Shown one piece after another: positions 23,879-32,197 of a DNA stretch of 47,190 nt. The DNA is from Altererythrobacter sp. (lineage in GTDB: Bacteria; Pseudomonadota; Alphaproteobacteria; Sphingomonadales; Sphingomonadaceae), in contig JAPSJS010000022.1 in the NCBI GenBank assembly GCA_031178065.1, forward strand, positions 1 to 47,190, given 5' to 3'. Numbering within the stretch: position 1 is the stretch's first letter; every line of letters starts with the position of its first letter. The position numbers and the translations under genes are program-made. A model generated the notes under the pieces. It was given only the letters and a program-made list of their open reading frames with translations, did not search any database and had not been told where the DNA came from.

Positions 23879-24061
23879 ATGGCGAAAGAGCACTTCGAAC
23901 GCCACAAGCAGCCGTGGAAGTCCGACGAAGCCGGTCAGCTCCGCACGCTGGCTGCCAAGGGCCACGGCCTCAAGGCGATCGCCAAGGCGCTCAACCGCAG
24001 CGAGGAATCGGTCAAGGACTTCGCCAAGAAGAACAAGATCGCGATCGCGAAGAAGCGGTAG
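23879..24061 (+). CDS. Small HTH/SANT-like protein downstream of topA
   Basis: 60 residues, ATG 23879, two bases after the topA stop, so almost certainly co-transcribed. Sequence blocks are KQPWKSDEAGQLRTLAAKGH, GLKAIAKALNRSEESVKDFA and a basic end KKNKIAIAKKR. The pattern W-x(2)-DE-x(3)-LR-x-LA-x(6)-IA-x(2)-L-x-RS-x(2)-SV resembles the small Myb/SANT-like helix-turn-helix of GcrA-type and related proteins, which would bind DNA. Not a named family to me; the gene is real on spacing and composition grounds. Confidence 0.75.
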   Translation: MAKEHFERHKQPWKSDEAGQLRTLAAKGHGLKAIAKALNRSEESVKDFAKKNKIAIAKKR

Positions 24062-24118
24062 GGGCAGTTGCTGGCGACGCGGTAGCGCTCGGTCGATCGT
24101 GCTTCACCAGCCGTGCGT

Positions 24119-25024
24119 TCAGCGCCCCCAGTCCAGCCCGATTTCCTCGAAGATCTCGCGGTTTTCGGCCCAGTTCTCCTCCACCTTCACGTGGAGGAAG
24201 AGGTGGACCTTCACCCCGAGCATTTCGCTGAGTTCCATCCGCGCCGCCTCGCCGATTGCCTTGATGCGGCTGCCGCCCTTGCCGAGGACGATCGCGCGCT
24301 GGCTTTCGCGGCCGACGACAATCTGCTGGTGGATCTCGAGGCTGCCGTCGGGGCGCTGCTGGTAGCTCTCGGGCCGTACGGCGCTGTCGTAGGGCAGTTC
24401 CTCGTGGAGCTGGCGGTAGAGTTGCTCGCGCGTGATCTCGGCGGCGAGAAGGCGCTCGCTGGCGTCGGACACCTGGTCCTCGGGGTACATCCACGGGCCT
24501 GCGGGCATCATCTCGGCGAGTGCCGTTCTCATCTCCGGCACGCCGTCGCCGGTGAGGGCGGAGACGAAGAAGATCTCCGCGAAGTCAGCTTTGCCTGCAA
24601 GCTCCTGCGCCAGTGCGAGGAGCGGTTCCTTCTTCGCCACGTCGACCTTGTTGAGCACCAGGATCTTGCGCTCCGGCCGGGCGGCGAGCGCTTCGAGCAG
24701 CGGTTCGAGCTCGTGCCGCCGCTGCTTGACCGGATCGACCAGCAGCAGCACCGCGTCGGCCGCTTCGGCGCCTTCCCACGCGGCGCTTACCATTGCGCGG
24801 TCGAGCCGCCGGCGCGGTGTGAAGATGCCCGGAGTGTCGACCAGGATCATCTGCGTCTCCCCGTGCAGCGCGATGCCGAGCATGCGCGCGCGCGTGGTCT
24901 GCGCCTTGGCGCTGGTGATCGCGACTTTCTGCCCGACGAGCTGGTTCACCAGCGTGGACTTGCCCGCGTTCGGCGCGCCGATCACGGCGACGAGGCCGCA
25001 GCGGGTATTCGTATCGTCGGTCAC
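24119..25024 (-). CDS. era: GTPase Era
   Basis: 301 residues from GTG 25022-25024, which overlaps the rnc stop as GTGA. G motifs: G1 GAPNAGKST, G2 region TTRARMLG, G3 DTPGIF, G4 NKVD, G5 VSALTGDG. The C-terminal KH domain is IVVGRESQRAIVLGKGGSRI with the GKGG loop. Era binds 16S rRNA near its 3' end and helps 30S maturation. Last gene of a lepB-rnc-era operon on the minus strand. Confidence 0.95.
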   Translation of the reverse strand: MTDDTNTRCGLVAVIGAPNAGKSTLVNQLVGQKVAITSAKAQTTRARMLGIALHGETQMILVDTPGIFTPRRRLDRAMVSAAWEGAEAADAVLLLVDPVKQRRHELEPLLEALAARPERKILVLNKVDVAKKEPLLALAQELAGKADFAEIFFVSALTGDGVPEMRTALAEMMPAGPWMYPEDQVSDASERLLAAEITREQLYRQLHEELPYDSAVRPESYQQRPDGSLEIHQQIVVGRESQRAIVLGKGGSRIKAIGEAARMELSEMLGVKVHLFLHVKVEENWAENREIFEEIGLDWGR

Positions 25025-25692
25025 CCGTACATCTCCATGAACTTGCGTGCGGCCGCTGTTTCGGCCTCCTGTTTGCTGCTTGCGGTCGCCTCGGCCTCGC
25101 CGACTTTGTGCACCTTGACCCGCACGGTGAAGCTGGCGGCGTGGTCGGGGCCTGAGCGGTCGATCAGCTCGTATTGCGGCGGGCGGCGTTGGTTGCCCGC
25201 CGCCCATTCCTGCAGCGCGCTTTTCGGATGCTTGGAGCGGCCCGCGTGCCCCTCGACCAAGTCATTCCACAGCTTGCGGACGAGATCGCGCGTGGCATCG
25301 AACCCGCTCTCGATGAAGCTGGCGCCGAGCAGTGCTTCCATGACGTCGCCGAGGACGTTGTCGCTCTCGGCCGCACCGTCGTCGCGGGCCTGCTTGCCGA
25401 GGCGGACGTGGGCCGGGGCGCCGATCTCGCGGGCGATGCTGGCGCAGGCCTGACGGCTGACGAGCGCGTTGAGGCGCTGCGCCAGCTCGCCCTCCGCCGC
25501 GCCGTTACGTCCGTAGAGCCATTCGGCGATCGAGAGGCCAAGCACCCGGTCGCCGAGGAACTCGAGCCGCTGGTAGTGCCGTGTATCGCCCGTGCTGCCG
25601 TGGGTCAGCGCCTCGCGCCACAGCGCTTCGTCGCCGACCGAAAAGCCGGCGCCGGCCAGCCAGTCGCGGGTCTTCCCGTCGAGCGTGCTCAC
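25021..25692 (-). CDS. rnc: Ribonuclease III
   Basis: 223 residues from GTG 25690-25692, overlapping the lepB stop as GTGA; longer upstream readings contain non-conserved sequence. The RNase III signature is QRLEFLGDRVLGLSIAEWLY with the metal-ligand Glu and Asp, and the second acidic site is LGDVMEALLGASFIES. The C-terminal dsRNA-binding domain is SALQEWAAGNQRRPPQYELI up to ASSKQEAETAAARKFMEMYG. Cleaves structured RNA including rRNA precursors. Translationally coupled to both neighbours. Confidence 0.95.
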   Translation of the reverse strand: MSTLDGKTRDWLAGAGFSVGDEALWREALTHGSTGDTRHYQRLEFLGDRVLGLSIAEWLYGRNGAAEGELAQRLNALVSRQACASIAREIGAPAHVRLGKQARDDGAAESDNVLGDVMEALLGASFIESGFDATRDLVRKLWNDLVEGHAGRSKHPKSALQEWAAGNQRRPPQYELIDRSGPDHAASFTVRVKVHKVGEAEATASSKQEAETAAARKFMEMYG

Positions 25693-26510
25693 AGTCCGTC
25701 CCCGATGCGGCTCCAGCGCGCGGCGGTGAACCAGGTCCACGGCTTGATCCACTCGGCGCGGCCGTCGGTCGACCACATAATCGCGCTTGCGCGGCCGACG
25801 AGGTTCTCCTGCGGCACGAGCCCGACGCCGCCGCCCGGCATCGCGGGAAAGCGGCTGTCCTGCGAATTGTCGCGGTTATCGCCCATCACGAAGATGGTCC
25901 CCTCGGGCACGATTAGGGGGCCGTAGTCGTCCTGTGGGGTAGGGCCGAAGTCGAGGACGTCGTAGCTGCGGCCCGAGGGCAGCGTCTCCTGGAAGCGGGC
26001 GTAGCGGCACTGCTCCCCGCCTTCACCGTCCGCCTCGCGCACAGCTGCCCAAGCGCAGTCGGTGTTGGGCGAGACGGGGATCACGAAGTCCTCGATCCGC
26101 TGCTTCGCGACCGGATCGCCGTTAAGGAAGAGCTGGCCGCCGCGCATCGCCACGGTGTCGCCAGGCAAGCCGATCACGCGCTTGATGTAGTCGGTGTTGT
26201 CGATCGGGTGCTTGAAGATCACCACGTCGCCGCGCTCGGGCTGGCCGGCGAACAGACGGCCCGGGATCAGCGGAGCGGAAAAGGGCAGCGAGTAGTCGCT
26301 GTAGCCGTAGGGCCACTTGGCGGCGACCAGGTAGTCGCCGTTCATCAGCCGGGGCAACATCGATTCGCTGGGGATCGAGAAGGGCGAGAATATGAAGCTG
26401 CGGAAGATCAGCACCACCAGCGCGAGCTTGGCCAGGAACAGGAGGAAGCTGCCGAGCGTCTCGCTCTGCTCCTCGCGCTTCGGTGTTTCGGCTTCGGACA
26501 CGGCGGTCAT
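25689..26510 (-). CDS. lepB: Signal peptidase I
   Basis: 273 residues from ATG 26508-26510; an in-frame GTG at 26538-26540 would add ten residues (MSHLSTPRPG). A membrane segment lies at about 20-42 (GSFLLFLAKLALVVLIFRSF). The catalytic Ser is in FSIPSESMLPRLMNGDYLV (Ser 50) and the general-base Lys in DYIKRVIGLPGDTVAM (Lys 110). The late conserved block is IFVMGDNRDNSQDSRF. An insertion of about 50 residues between these holds two Cys (CAW, CRY). It cleaves signal peptides at the outer face of the inner membrane. First gene of the lepB-rnc-era unit. Confidence 0.95.
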   Translation of the reverse strand: MTAVSEAETPKREEQSETLGSFLLFLAKLALVVLIFRSFIFSPFSIPSESMLPRLMNGDYLVAAKWPYGYSDYSLPFSAPLIPGRLFAGQPERGDVVIFKHPIDNTDYIKRVIGLPGDTVAMRGGQLFLNGDPVAKQRIEDFVIPVSPNTDCAWAAVREADGEGGEQCRYARFQETLPSGRSYDVLDFGPTPQDDYGPLIVPEGTIFVMGDNRDNSQDSRFPAMPGGGVGLVPQENLVGRASAIMWSTDGRAEWIKPWTWFTAARWSRIGDGL

Positions 26511-26631
26511 GCCGGGCCGGGGTGTTGACAGATGCGACACGCTCGCGCCGTTGGAAAACCGCGGTTCCGAGGGGAAAGGTCACAGCGGCCCGTGACCTTC
26601 CGAAGAGGACGGTTCCGGCTCGGTTGAGTGC

Positions 26632-26659
26632 TTGCAAACATCGCCACAGTCCCTAGTCG
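26632..26659 (+). promoter_or_regulatory. Candidate pgi promoter
   Basis: TTGCAA (26632-26637) and TAGTCG (26654-26659) with a 16-base spacer; a ribosome site AGGAAAGGGA precedes the ATG at 26691. The -10 match is poor. Confidence 0.35.
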
Positions 26660-26690
26660 GGCGCCCACGATGTAGGAAAGGGATTTTCGC

Positions 26691-28220
26691 ATGACCGACG
26701 CAGTTTCCGCAGCCTGGCAGCAGATCGAGGCCGTGCCGCAGCGCACGCTGAAGGAGCTGTTTGCAAGCGATCCCGGCCGGGTGGCCAAGCTCTCGCAGCG
26801 GATCGAATGGGGTGAGGGCGAAACTGCTGGCGGCATCCGCTTCGACTGGTCGAAGACCCATCTCGACGGAGACCTGCTCGCCGCTTTCGAGGCGCTGGCC
26901 GAGGCGCGCGGCTTCGCGGCGCAGCGCGCGGCCCTGCTCGGCGGCGAGAAGATCAACGTCACCGAAGGCCGCGCGGCCGAGCACACGGCCCAGCGCGGCG
27001 TCGGCAGCGAAGCGTCGGTGGAAGAGGCCGCGGCGCTCCACGCGCGCATGCGGCTCCTGGTCGAGGCGATCCACGGGGGTGCCCTGGGCGACGTGAAGCA
27101 CCTGATCCACATCGGTATCGGCGGCAGCGCGCTGGGCCCGGCGATGGCGATCGACGCGTTGACCCGCGACCTCGCGCTCGTCGACGTGCATGTCGTCTCG
27201 AACATTGACGGGCTTGCGCTCGAGCAGGCATTCGCCGCCTGCGATCCGGCGAAGACGCTGATCGCGATGGCAAGCAAGACTTTCACCACGATCGAGACGA
27301 TGACCAACGCCGCCAGCGCGCTCAAGTGGCTGGGCGAGAACGGCGTGTCCGATCCCTCCGGCCGGGTCGTCGCGCTCACTGCGAGCCCGGAGAAGGCGGT
27401 CGAATGGGGCGTCGACGAAACCCGCGTCCTGCCGTTTCCCGAGAGCGTCGGCGGACGCTATTCGCTGTGGTCCTCGATCGGCTTCCCGGTGGCGCTCGCC
27501 GTCGGGTGGGAGGAGTTCGCATCCATGCTCGCCGGCGCGCGGGCGGTCGATGAGCATTTCCGCGATACGAACGGGCGCGACAACCTGTGCCTGCGCGCGG
27601 CCTTTGCCGACCAGTACTACACCAGCGTGCGCGGCTGCCAGACCCGCGCCGTCTTCGCTTACGACGAACGGCTCGCGCTGCTGCCCGACTACCTCCAGCA
27701 GCTCGAGATGGAATCGAACGGCAAGCGGGTGACGGCCGACCAGCGGCCGGTCTCCGGCCCGACCGCGCCGATCACCTGGGGCGGGGTAGGCACCGATGCG
27801 CAGCACGCGGTGTTCCAACTCCTCCACCAGGGGACCAATCTGGTGCCGATCGACTTCATCGCCAGTGTGGCGCCCGGCGACACGCTCGACCCCGCGCATC
27901 ACCGCATCCTGCTGACCAACTGCTTCGCACAAGGCGCCGCGCTGATGGCCGGCGACGCGGGCGAAGATCCCGCACGCCATTTCCCCGGCGACCGGCCAAG
28001 CGCGACGATGCTGTGCGACGATCTCGACTCCGCCGCGCTGGGCGCGCTGATCGCCTTCCACGAGCACCGCACTTTCGCCAACGCAGTCATGCTGGGCATC
28101 AACCCGTTCGACCAGTTCGGCGTGGAACTGGGCAAGCGCATGGCCAAGGACATCGAGGCCGGTGGCGGCGACTTCGACGCGAGCACGCAGGCGCTGCTCG
28201 AGGCCGCCGGGCTGGGGTGA
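26691..28220 (+). CDS. pgi: Glucose-6-phosphate isomerase
   Basis: 509 residues, at the shorter end of the bacterial family. Interconverts glucose 6-phosphate and fructose 6-phosphate. Motifs: HIGIGGSALGPAM, MASKTFTTIETMTNA, SVGGRYSLWSSIGFPVAL (a PGI signature region), LEMESNGKRV with the catalytic Glu, WGGVGTDAQHAVFQLLHQGT with the catalytic His, and GVELGKRMAKDIE, whose Lys is the C-terminal signature residue. Divergent from lepB and followed by the inverted-repeat element. Confidence 0.95.
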   Translation: MTDAVSAAWQQIEAVPQRTLKELFASDPGRVAKLSQRIEWGEGETAGGIRFDWSKTHLDGDLLAAFEALAEARGFAAQRAALLGGEKINVTEGRAAEHTAQRGVGSEASVEEAAALHARMRLLVEAIHGGALGDVKHLIHIGIGGSALGPAMAIDALTRDLALVDVHVVSNIDGLALEQAFAACDPAKTLIAMASKTFTTIETMTNAASALKWLGENGVSDPSGRVVALTASPEKAVEWGVDETRVLPFPESVGGRYSLWSSIGFPVALAVGWEEFASMLAGARAVDEHFRDTNGRDNLCLRAAFADQYYTSVRGCQTRAVFAYDERLALLPDYLQQLEMESNGKRVTADQRPVSGPTAPITWGGVGTDAQHAVFQLLHQGTNLVPIDFIASVAPGDTLDPAHHRILLTNCFAQGAALMAGDAGEDPARHFPGDRPSATMLCDDLDSAALGALIAFHEHRTFANAVMLGINPFDQFGVELGKRMAKDIEAGGGDFDASTQALLEAAGLG

Positions 28221-28230
28221 GGGGGCGAAC

Positions 28231-28294
28231 GATCCCAGCTTTCGCTGGGATGACGTAGTAGAGGATATCCGTCATCCCAGCGAAAGCTGGGATC
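28231..28294. repeat. Perfect 25-bp inverted repeat, two copies of a hairpin element
   Basis: Bases 28231-28255 are exactly mirrored by 28270-28294 with a 14-base spacer. Each arm carries its own small hairpin, CCCAGC-TTTC-GCTGGG. The element starts 11 bases after the pgi stop and can form a very stable structure, so it may end the pgi transcript. A third exact copy is at 28660-28684. Confidence 0.85.
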
Positions 28295-28373
28295 GCTGTC
28301 CTCCGGGTCGGACGGTCGCACGTGGCAGAACTCGATTCCGGCGTGTATGCGGGACGCTGGAGGAGGGGGACGA

Positions 28374-28655
28374 GTGGAGAGGGGCGGTTATACCTACATT
28401 CTGACCAATAAGCCCCACGGCGTGCTCTATATTGGCGTCACGAGCGATATCGCGGCGCGTCATGCGCAGCATCGGGAGGGGACAGGCTCGAAGTTCGCGC
28501 GCCGGTACGGGCTCGATCGGCTCGTCCTGATCGAACACCATGCCACGATCGAAGAGGCGATCGCGCGCGAAAAGGCGCTGAAAGCGTGGCAGGTCGAACT
28601 GATTGAAAGGATCAATCCCAGCTGGGACGATTTATGGGACATCGTATTGGATTGA
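28374..28655 (+). CDS. GIY-YIG nuclease domain protein
   Basis: 93 residues from GTG 28374 with GGAGGAGGGG upstream. The motif pair is YTYILTNKPHGVLYIGVTSD, the GIY-YIG equivalents being YTY and YIG, followed by the Arg/His helix RHAQHREGTGSKFARRYGLD and the Glu helix EEAIAREKALKAWQVELIER, ending NPSWDDLW. This is the single-domain form (UPF0213/YhbQ-like) found in many copies in alphaproteobacteria. DNA or RNA substrate unknown. It is bracketed by identical hairpin repeats at 28231-28294 and 28660-28684, with only five bases between its stop and the second element. Confidence 0.88.
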   Translation: MERGGYTYILTNKPHGVLYIGVTSDIAARHAQHREGTGSKFARRYGLDRLVLIEHHATIEEAIAREKALKAWQVELIERINPSWDDLWDIVLD

Positions 28656-28659
28656 GAGC

Positions 28660-28684
28660 GATCCCAGCTTTCGCTGGGATGACG
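28660..28684. repeat. Third exact copy of the 25-bp hairpin element
   Basis: Identical to 28231-28255 and in the same orientation. It contains the ATG (28679-28681) used as the start of the next gene. Confidence 0.85.
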
Positions 28685-29584
28685 AAAGAGGGCATTATCA
28701 AGCGCCGAAGGGGCTTTCTGCCGATAGAGGCGCTTATCGCAGCGCTCGCCGCCCTGCTGGCGTTGGCGTCCCCCGCGTCCGCCGAGGAGGCGCGGAGAAT
28801 CCTGTTCATCGGCAATAGTTTCACCCAGGGCGCGACATCGGCTGTCATGCATTACCGGCCGGAGAGCGTGACCGACCTGAACGGGGAGGGTGTGGGCGGG
28901 ATTCCGGCGCTTTTCGCGCGTTTCGCCGAGCAGGCGGACCAGGCGTGGAAAGTTTCGCACGAGACGCGCGGGGGATCGACGCTGGGCTTCCACCTCAACG
29001 AGCGGCGCGACAGGATCGAAGCGCCGTGGGACGTGGTGGTGATGCAGCAGTATTCGGTGCTCGACCCCGAACGGCCGGGCGACCCCGCGCAGACGCTGGC
29101 CGATGCACCGGCGCTGGCGCAGATGTTCACCCGCGCCAATCCAGCGGTGGACGTCTACCTGATGGCGGCATGGTCGCGCGCGGACCAGGTCTACCGCGAG
29201 GACGGGCACTGGTACGGCCGGCCGGTCGCCGCAATGGCGCTCGATCTGCGGCGGGCGATGGATATTGCCGACGCGGCCTCGCCCGAGATCGACGGCGTGA
29301 TCCCTGTGGGGGAGGCGTGGAACCGCGCCATGTGGCGCGGCGTGGCCGATCCCAACCCCTACGACGGGCGGACCTTCGGCCAGATCGATCTGTGGAGCCA
29401 CGACCAGTATCACGCGAGCATCGATGGGTCGTACCTCGAGGCGTTGGTCGTGTTCGGCTATGTCACTGGCATCGATCCGCGCACGCTTGGCCCGGACGAG
29501 CAGGCGGCCCGCGACCTCGGCATGCCCGCCAGGGTCGCGCAGGCGCTGCAGCAGGTCGCGGCGGCGCAGCTCGGCATGGTGTGA
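28679..29584 (+). CDS. Exported SGNH-hydrolase-like protein
   Basis: 301 residues if read from ATG 28679, which lies inside the repeat; longer readings run back through the repeat and the end of the GIY-YIG gene. The N-terminus MTKEGIIKRRRGFLPIEALI continues into a hydrophobic stretch ending ALASPASA-EE, a signal peptide. The mature protein opens ILFIGNSFTQGATSAV, an SGNH block I with nucleophile Ser, contains MQQYSVL and near the C-terminus WSHDQYHASIDGSYLEALVV, where D..H would complete the catalytic set. Related to DUF4886-type proteins. Likely an esterase or deacetylase of the periplasm; substrate unknown. Confidence 0.72.
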   Translation: MTKEGIIKRRRGFLPIEALIAALAALLALASPASAEEARRILFIGNSFTQGATSAVMHYRPESVTDLNGEGVGGIPALFARFAEQADQAWKVSHETRGGSTLGFHLNERRDRIEAPWDVVVMQQYSVLDPERPGDPAQTLADAPALAQMFTRANPAVDVYLMAAWSRADQVYREDGHWYGRPVAAMALDLRRAMDIADAASPEIDGVIPVGEAWNRAMWRGVADPNPYDGRTFGQIDLWSHDQYHASIDGSYLEALVVFGYVTGIDPRTLGPDEQAARDLGMPARVAQALQQVAAAQLGMV

Positions 29585-29640
29585 AACCGGCGGCTTTCAG
29601 AGGTCACGCGCACCTCCCGCTCCAGTTAACAAATGTGCCA

Positions 29641-29670
29641 TTGTTTCTGGATGGTTATCCGTAGTATTCA
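29641..29670 (+). promoter_or_regulatory. Possible promoter of the HWE kinase gene
   Basis: TTGTTT (29641-29646) and TATTCA (29665-29670) with an 18-base spacer in an unusually AT-rich patch. The GTG start is only 6 bases further. A near-palindrome AACAAATG-TGC-CATTGTT (29628-29645) overlaps the -35. Confidence 0.3.
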
Positions 29671-29676
29671 CCGCTG

Positions 29677-31095
29677 GTGAAAGTGGGGCGAACCAGCAGC
29701 TTTCGCGACGCGCACCTCGCCGCGATCGTGGACCATTCCTCAGACGCGATCGTGTCGAAGGATCTCGACGGCAATGTCCTGAGCTGGAATGCCGCGGCCG
29801 AGCGGCTGTTCGGCATCTCGGCTTCGGAAATGCTTGGAAAGTCGATCCGGCGGATCATCCCGGCCGACCGGCAGGACGAAGAGGACCGGATCCTCGCGCG
29901 CGTCCGCAGCGGAGAGCTGGTCCCCAAGTTCGAGACCGTGCGGCAGCGCGTCGACGGGACCGAGATCCCCGTGGCGATCACCGTGTCGCCGATCCGCGAC
30001 GAGTCCGGCCGGATCATCGGCGCTTCCAAGATCGCCAACGATCTGCGCGAGCAGACCAGCCTGCGTACCGAACTGCTGCGCAGCCAGCGGCAGCTTGAAG
30101 CGCTCGCGAACAACATCCCGCAACTCGCCTGGATGGCCGACAGCGAGGGGAGTGTCTTCTGGTACAACCGGCGCTGGTATGAGTTCACCGGCACCACCGC
30201 GCAAAGCGCGAGAGGCTGGGGCTGGCACGAGGTCGTGCATCCGGATCATGCCGAACGGGTGATAGAAAGCATCCGGGAGACCTGGGCCAGGGGCGAGCCG
30301 TGGGAGGACACTTATCCGCTGCGCGGCGCCGACGGCACATACCACTGGTTCCTGTCGCGCGCGCAGCCCGTGCGCGACGAGAAGGGTAATCTGCTGTTCT
30401 GGTGCGGTACCAACACCGACATCACGGAGGAGCGCGAGACCAACGAACGCATTCGGCTGCTGATGAACGAGGTCAATCACCGCGCGCGCAACATCCTCGC
30501 GACGATCCAGGCCATCGTGCACCGAACGGTCGGCAGTGCAGATCGGGCTTTGACCGAAGCGCTGGTCCGCCGGATCACCGCACTCGCGGCAAATCAGGAC
30601 CTCCTGACCAAGAGCAACTGGTCGGGCGTATCGGTGGACGCAATCTGCAAGTCGCAGATGCTCCACGTCGTCGATCCGTCTGACGGCCGTGTTCAATTCG
30701 ATGGGCCTGAGGACCTGGTGCTGAACCCCACTGCGGCCGAGGCGCTGGGGCTGGCGATTCACGAACTCGCGACCAATGCCATTAAATACGGTGCGCTCTC
30801 GAGCGATACCGGCAAAGTGTCGTTGCGCTGGAGCATCGCCGAAGCCGAAGGCGAGCAGCGCCTCGAGATCGAATGGCGCGAGAGCGGTGGACCGCCGGTC
30901 GCCCCGCCGGGCCACAAGGGCTTCGGCACGGCGATCATCACGCGTAATCCCGAGATGGCGTTGCGTGGCAAGGTGACGCTCGACTATCGGCCCGAGGGCG
31001 TCGTCTGGCGCGTCGTGACGACGGACAAGGTGTTCTCCGACAGTGGCTCGGAGGGCTTGCCGAGGGACGAAGAACGCGCCGTAGCAACGGGGTGA
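29677..31095 (+). CDS. PAS-PAS HWE-family sensor histidine kinase
   Basis: 472 residues from GTG 29677. The first PAS domain is about 10-125 (AIVDHSSDAIVSKDLDGNVL), the second about 140-255 (IPQLAWMADSEGSVFWYNRR) with a PAC-like GTNTDITEERETNE. The kinase core is HWE type: phospho-acceptor in LLMNEVNHRARNIL (His 268), N-box AIHELATNAIKYGALSS, WRESGGPPV in place of the HWE Trp-x-Glu, and GFGTAII glycine box. No membrane segment, so cytoplasmic sensing through PAS. No response regulator is next to it. HWE kinases in alphaproteobacteria often act in the general stress or light response. Confidence 0.9.
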   Translation: MKVGRTSSFRDAHLAAIVDHSSDAIVSKDLDGNVLSWNAAAERLFGISASEMLGKSIRRIIPADRQDEEDRILARVRSGELVPKFETVRQRVDGTEIPVAITVSPIRDESGRIIGASKIANDLREQTSLRTELLRSQRQLEALANNIPQLAWMADSEGSVFWYNRRWYEFTGTTAQSARGWGWHEVVHPDHAERVIESIRETWARGEPWEDTYPLRGADGTYHWFLSRAQPVRDEKGNLLFWCGTNTDITEERETNERIRLLMNEVNHRARNILATIQAIVHRTVGSADRALTEALVRRITALAANQDLLTKSNWSGVSVDAICKSQMLHVVDPSDGRVQFDGPEDLVLNPTAAEALGLAIHELATNAIKYGALSSDTGKVSLRWSIAEAEGEQRLEIEWRESGGPPVAPPGHKGFGTAIITRNPEMALRGKVTLDYRPEGVVWRVVTTDKVFSDSGSEGLPRDEERAVATG

Positions 31096-31096
31096 T

Positions 31097-32197
31097 TCAC
31101 GCCGCCTGCCGGCGTTCCAACTCCAGGCCGATCGGATCGGGCGCGGCGAGGCGGTTCAGCGGGAGCGCGTCGGGGCAGTTGTCTGCGATCCAGTCGAGCA
31201 TCTCTTCGCGAATGTCGCATCGCAGATCGAACAGGATGCCGGAATCGGCGGCGCTCATCAGCAGCCGCAGCTCGATCGCGTCGCGGTGGGTTTCGGTGAC
31301 CTGCGCCACCTGCACGCGCCCGTCCCACCGGGGGTTCGCCTTGATCCGGCGCTCGAACTCGGCCCGGATGGGCGCGATCTTGGCCGCGGGGTCGAGGTAG
31401 AGCACGACCGTGCCGAGCAGTTGCGCGGTCTTCTTGGTCCAGTTCTGGAACGTATCCTCGAGAAAGCGGGAGGTGGGGACGATCAGGCGCCGCTCGTCCC
31501 AGATCTTGACCACCACATAGGTCGTGCGGATGTCCTCGATGCGGCCCCACTCGCCGTTGATGATGACGACATCGTCGATGTTGATCGGCTCTGTCAGCGC
31601 CATTTGCACGCCCGCGATCAGCGATCTGAGCGCCGGCTGGGCGGCGGCACCCACTGCGAGTCCCGCGAGCCCCGCGGAGGCAACGAGCGTCAGCCCGACG
31701 TCGCGCACGCCGGGGATGGACAGCAGCATCAGCCCCACGGTGACGAAGACGACCAGGAAGGTCGCGATGCGGCTGAACATCGTGAGTTTTGTGCGCTGGC
31801 GGCGGGCGGCCAGGTTGTCGGCCACGGTGATGTCCGCGCGCAGCTTCATCGCCTCGACCAGCGCGTGGAGGATCGCGAGCGCAATCCAGCCCACCAGCGC
31901 GGGCATGACGAAGCTGGCGATCTTCTGCCACACGGAATCGAGCGCGGGGACCTCACGCGCGACGAGCACCAGCGCGAGCGCGATCAGCGCGACGCGCGTA
32001 GGCCGGGCGAGGCAGCGGACGAGGACGTTGTCGGAATCGCTGTCGCTGCGCCGGGCGATGCGGCGCAGCACGCGGAACGCGATCCAGTGGGCGAGGAGCG
32101 CGCCTAGCGTCGCCACCAGCGCGACGGCGATGATGCTCCAGGGGGCGGACAGGGCCTGTGTCTGGCGGTCGATCGCATCGACGAGGGGGTCGAACAT
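31097..32197 (-). CDS. MscS-family mechanosensitive ion channel
   Basis: 366 residues from ATG 32195-32197 with GGAGC upstream. Four hydrophobic segments lie within about 15-175 (WSIIAVALVATLGALLAHWI; ALIALALVLVAREV; FVMPALVGWIALAILHALV; IATFLVVFVTVGLMLLSIPG). The pore-lining TM3 and beta domain read VASAGLAGLAVGAAAQPALR and LTEPINIDDVVIINGEWGRI, then the family's IVPTSRFLEDTFQNWTK. A C-terminal alpha/beta domain follows. Inner membrane channel opened by membrane tension. Convergent with the kinase, leaving almost no gap. Confidence 0.9.
   Translation of the reverse strand: MFDPLVDAIDRQTQALSAPWSIIAVALVATLGALLAHWIAFRVLRRIARRSDSDSDNVLVRCLARPTRVALIALALVLVAREVPALDSVWQKIASFVMPALVGWIALAILHALVEAMKLRADITVADNLAARRQRTKLTMFSRIATFLVVFVTVGLMLLSIPGVRDVGLTLVASAGLAGLAVGAAAQPALRSLIAGVQMALTEPINIDDVVIINGEWGRIEDIRTTYVVVKIWDERRLIVPTSRFLEDTFQNWTKKTAQLLGTVVLYLDPAAKIAPIRAEFERRIKANPRWDGRVQVAQVTETHRDAIELRLLMSAADSGILFDLRCDIREEMLDWIADNCPDALPLNRLAAPDPIGLELERRQAA

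Noticed and set aside
24062-24118. Terminator in the convergent gap after the HTH-like gene
   Set aside because: Only GCTGG/CCAGC arms far apart; too weak to list.
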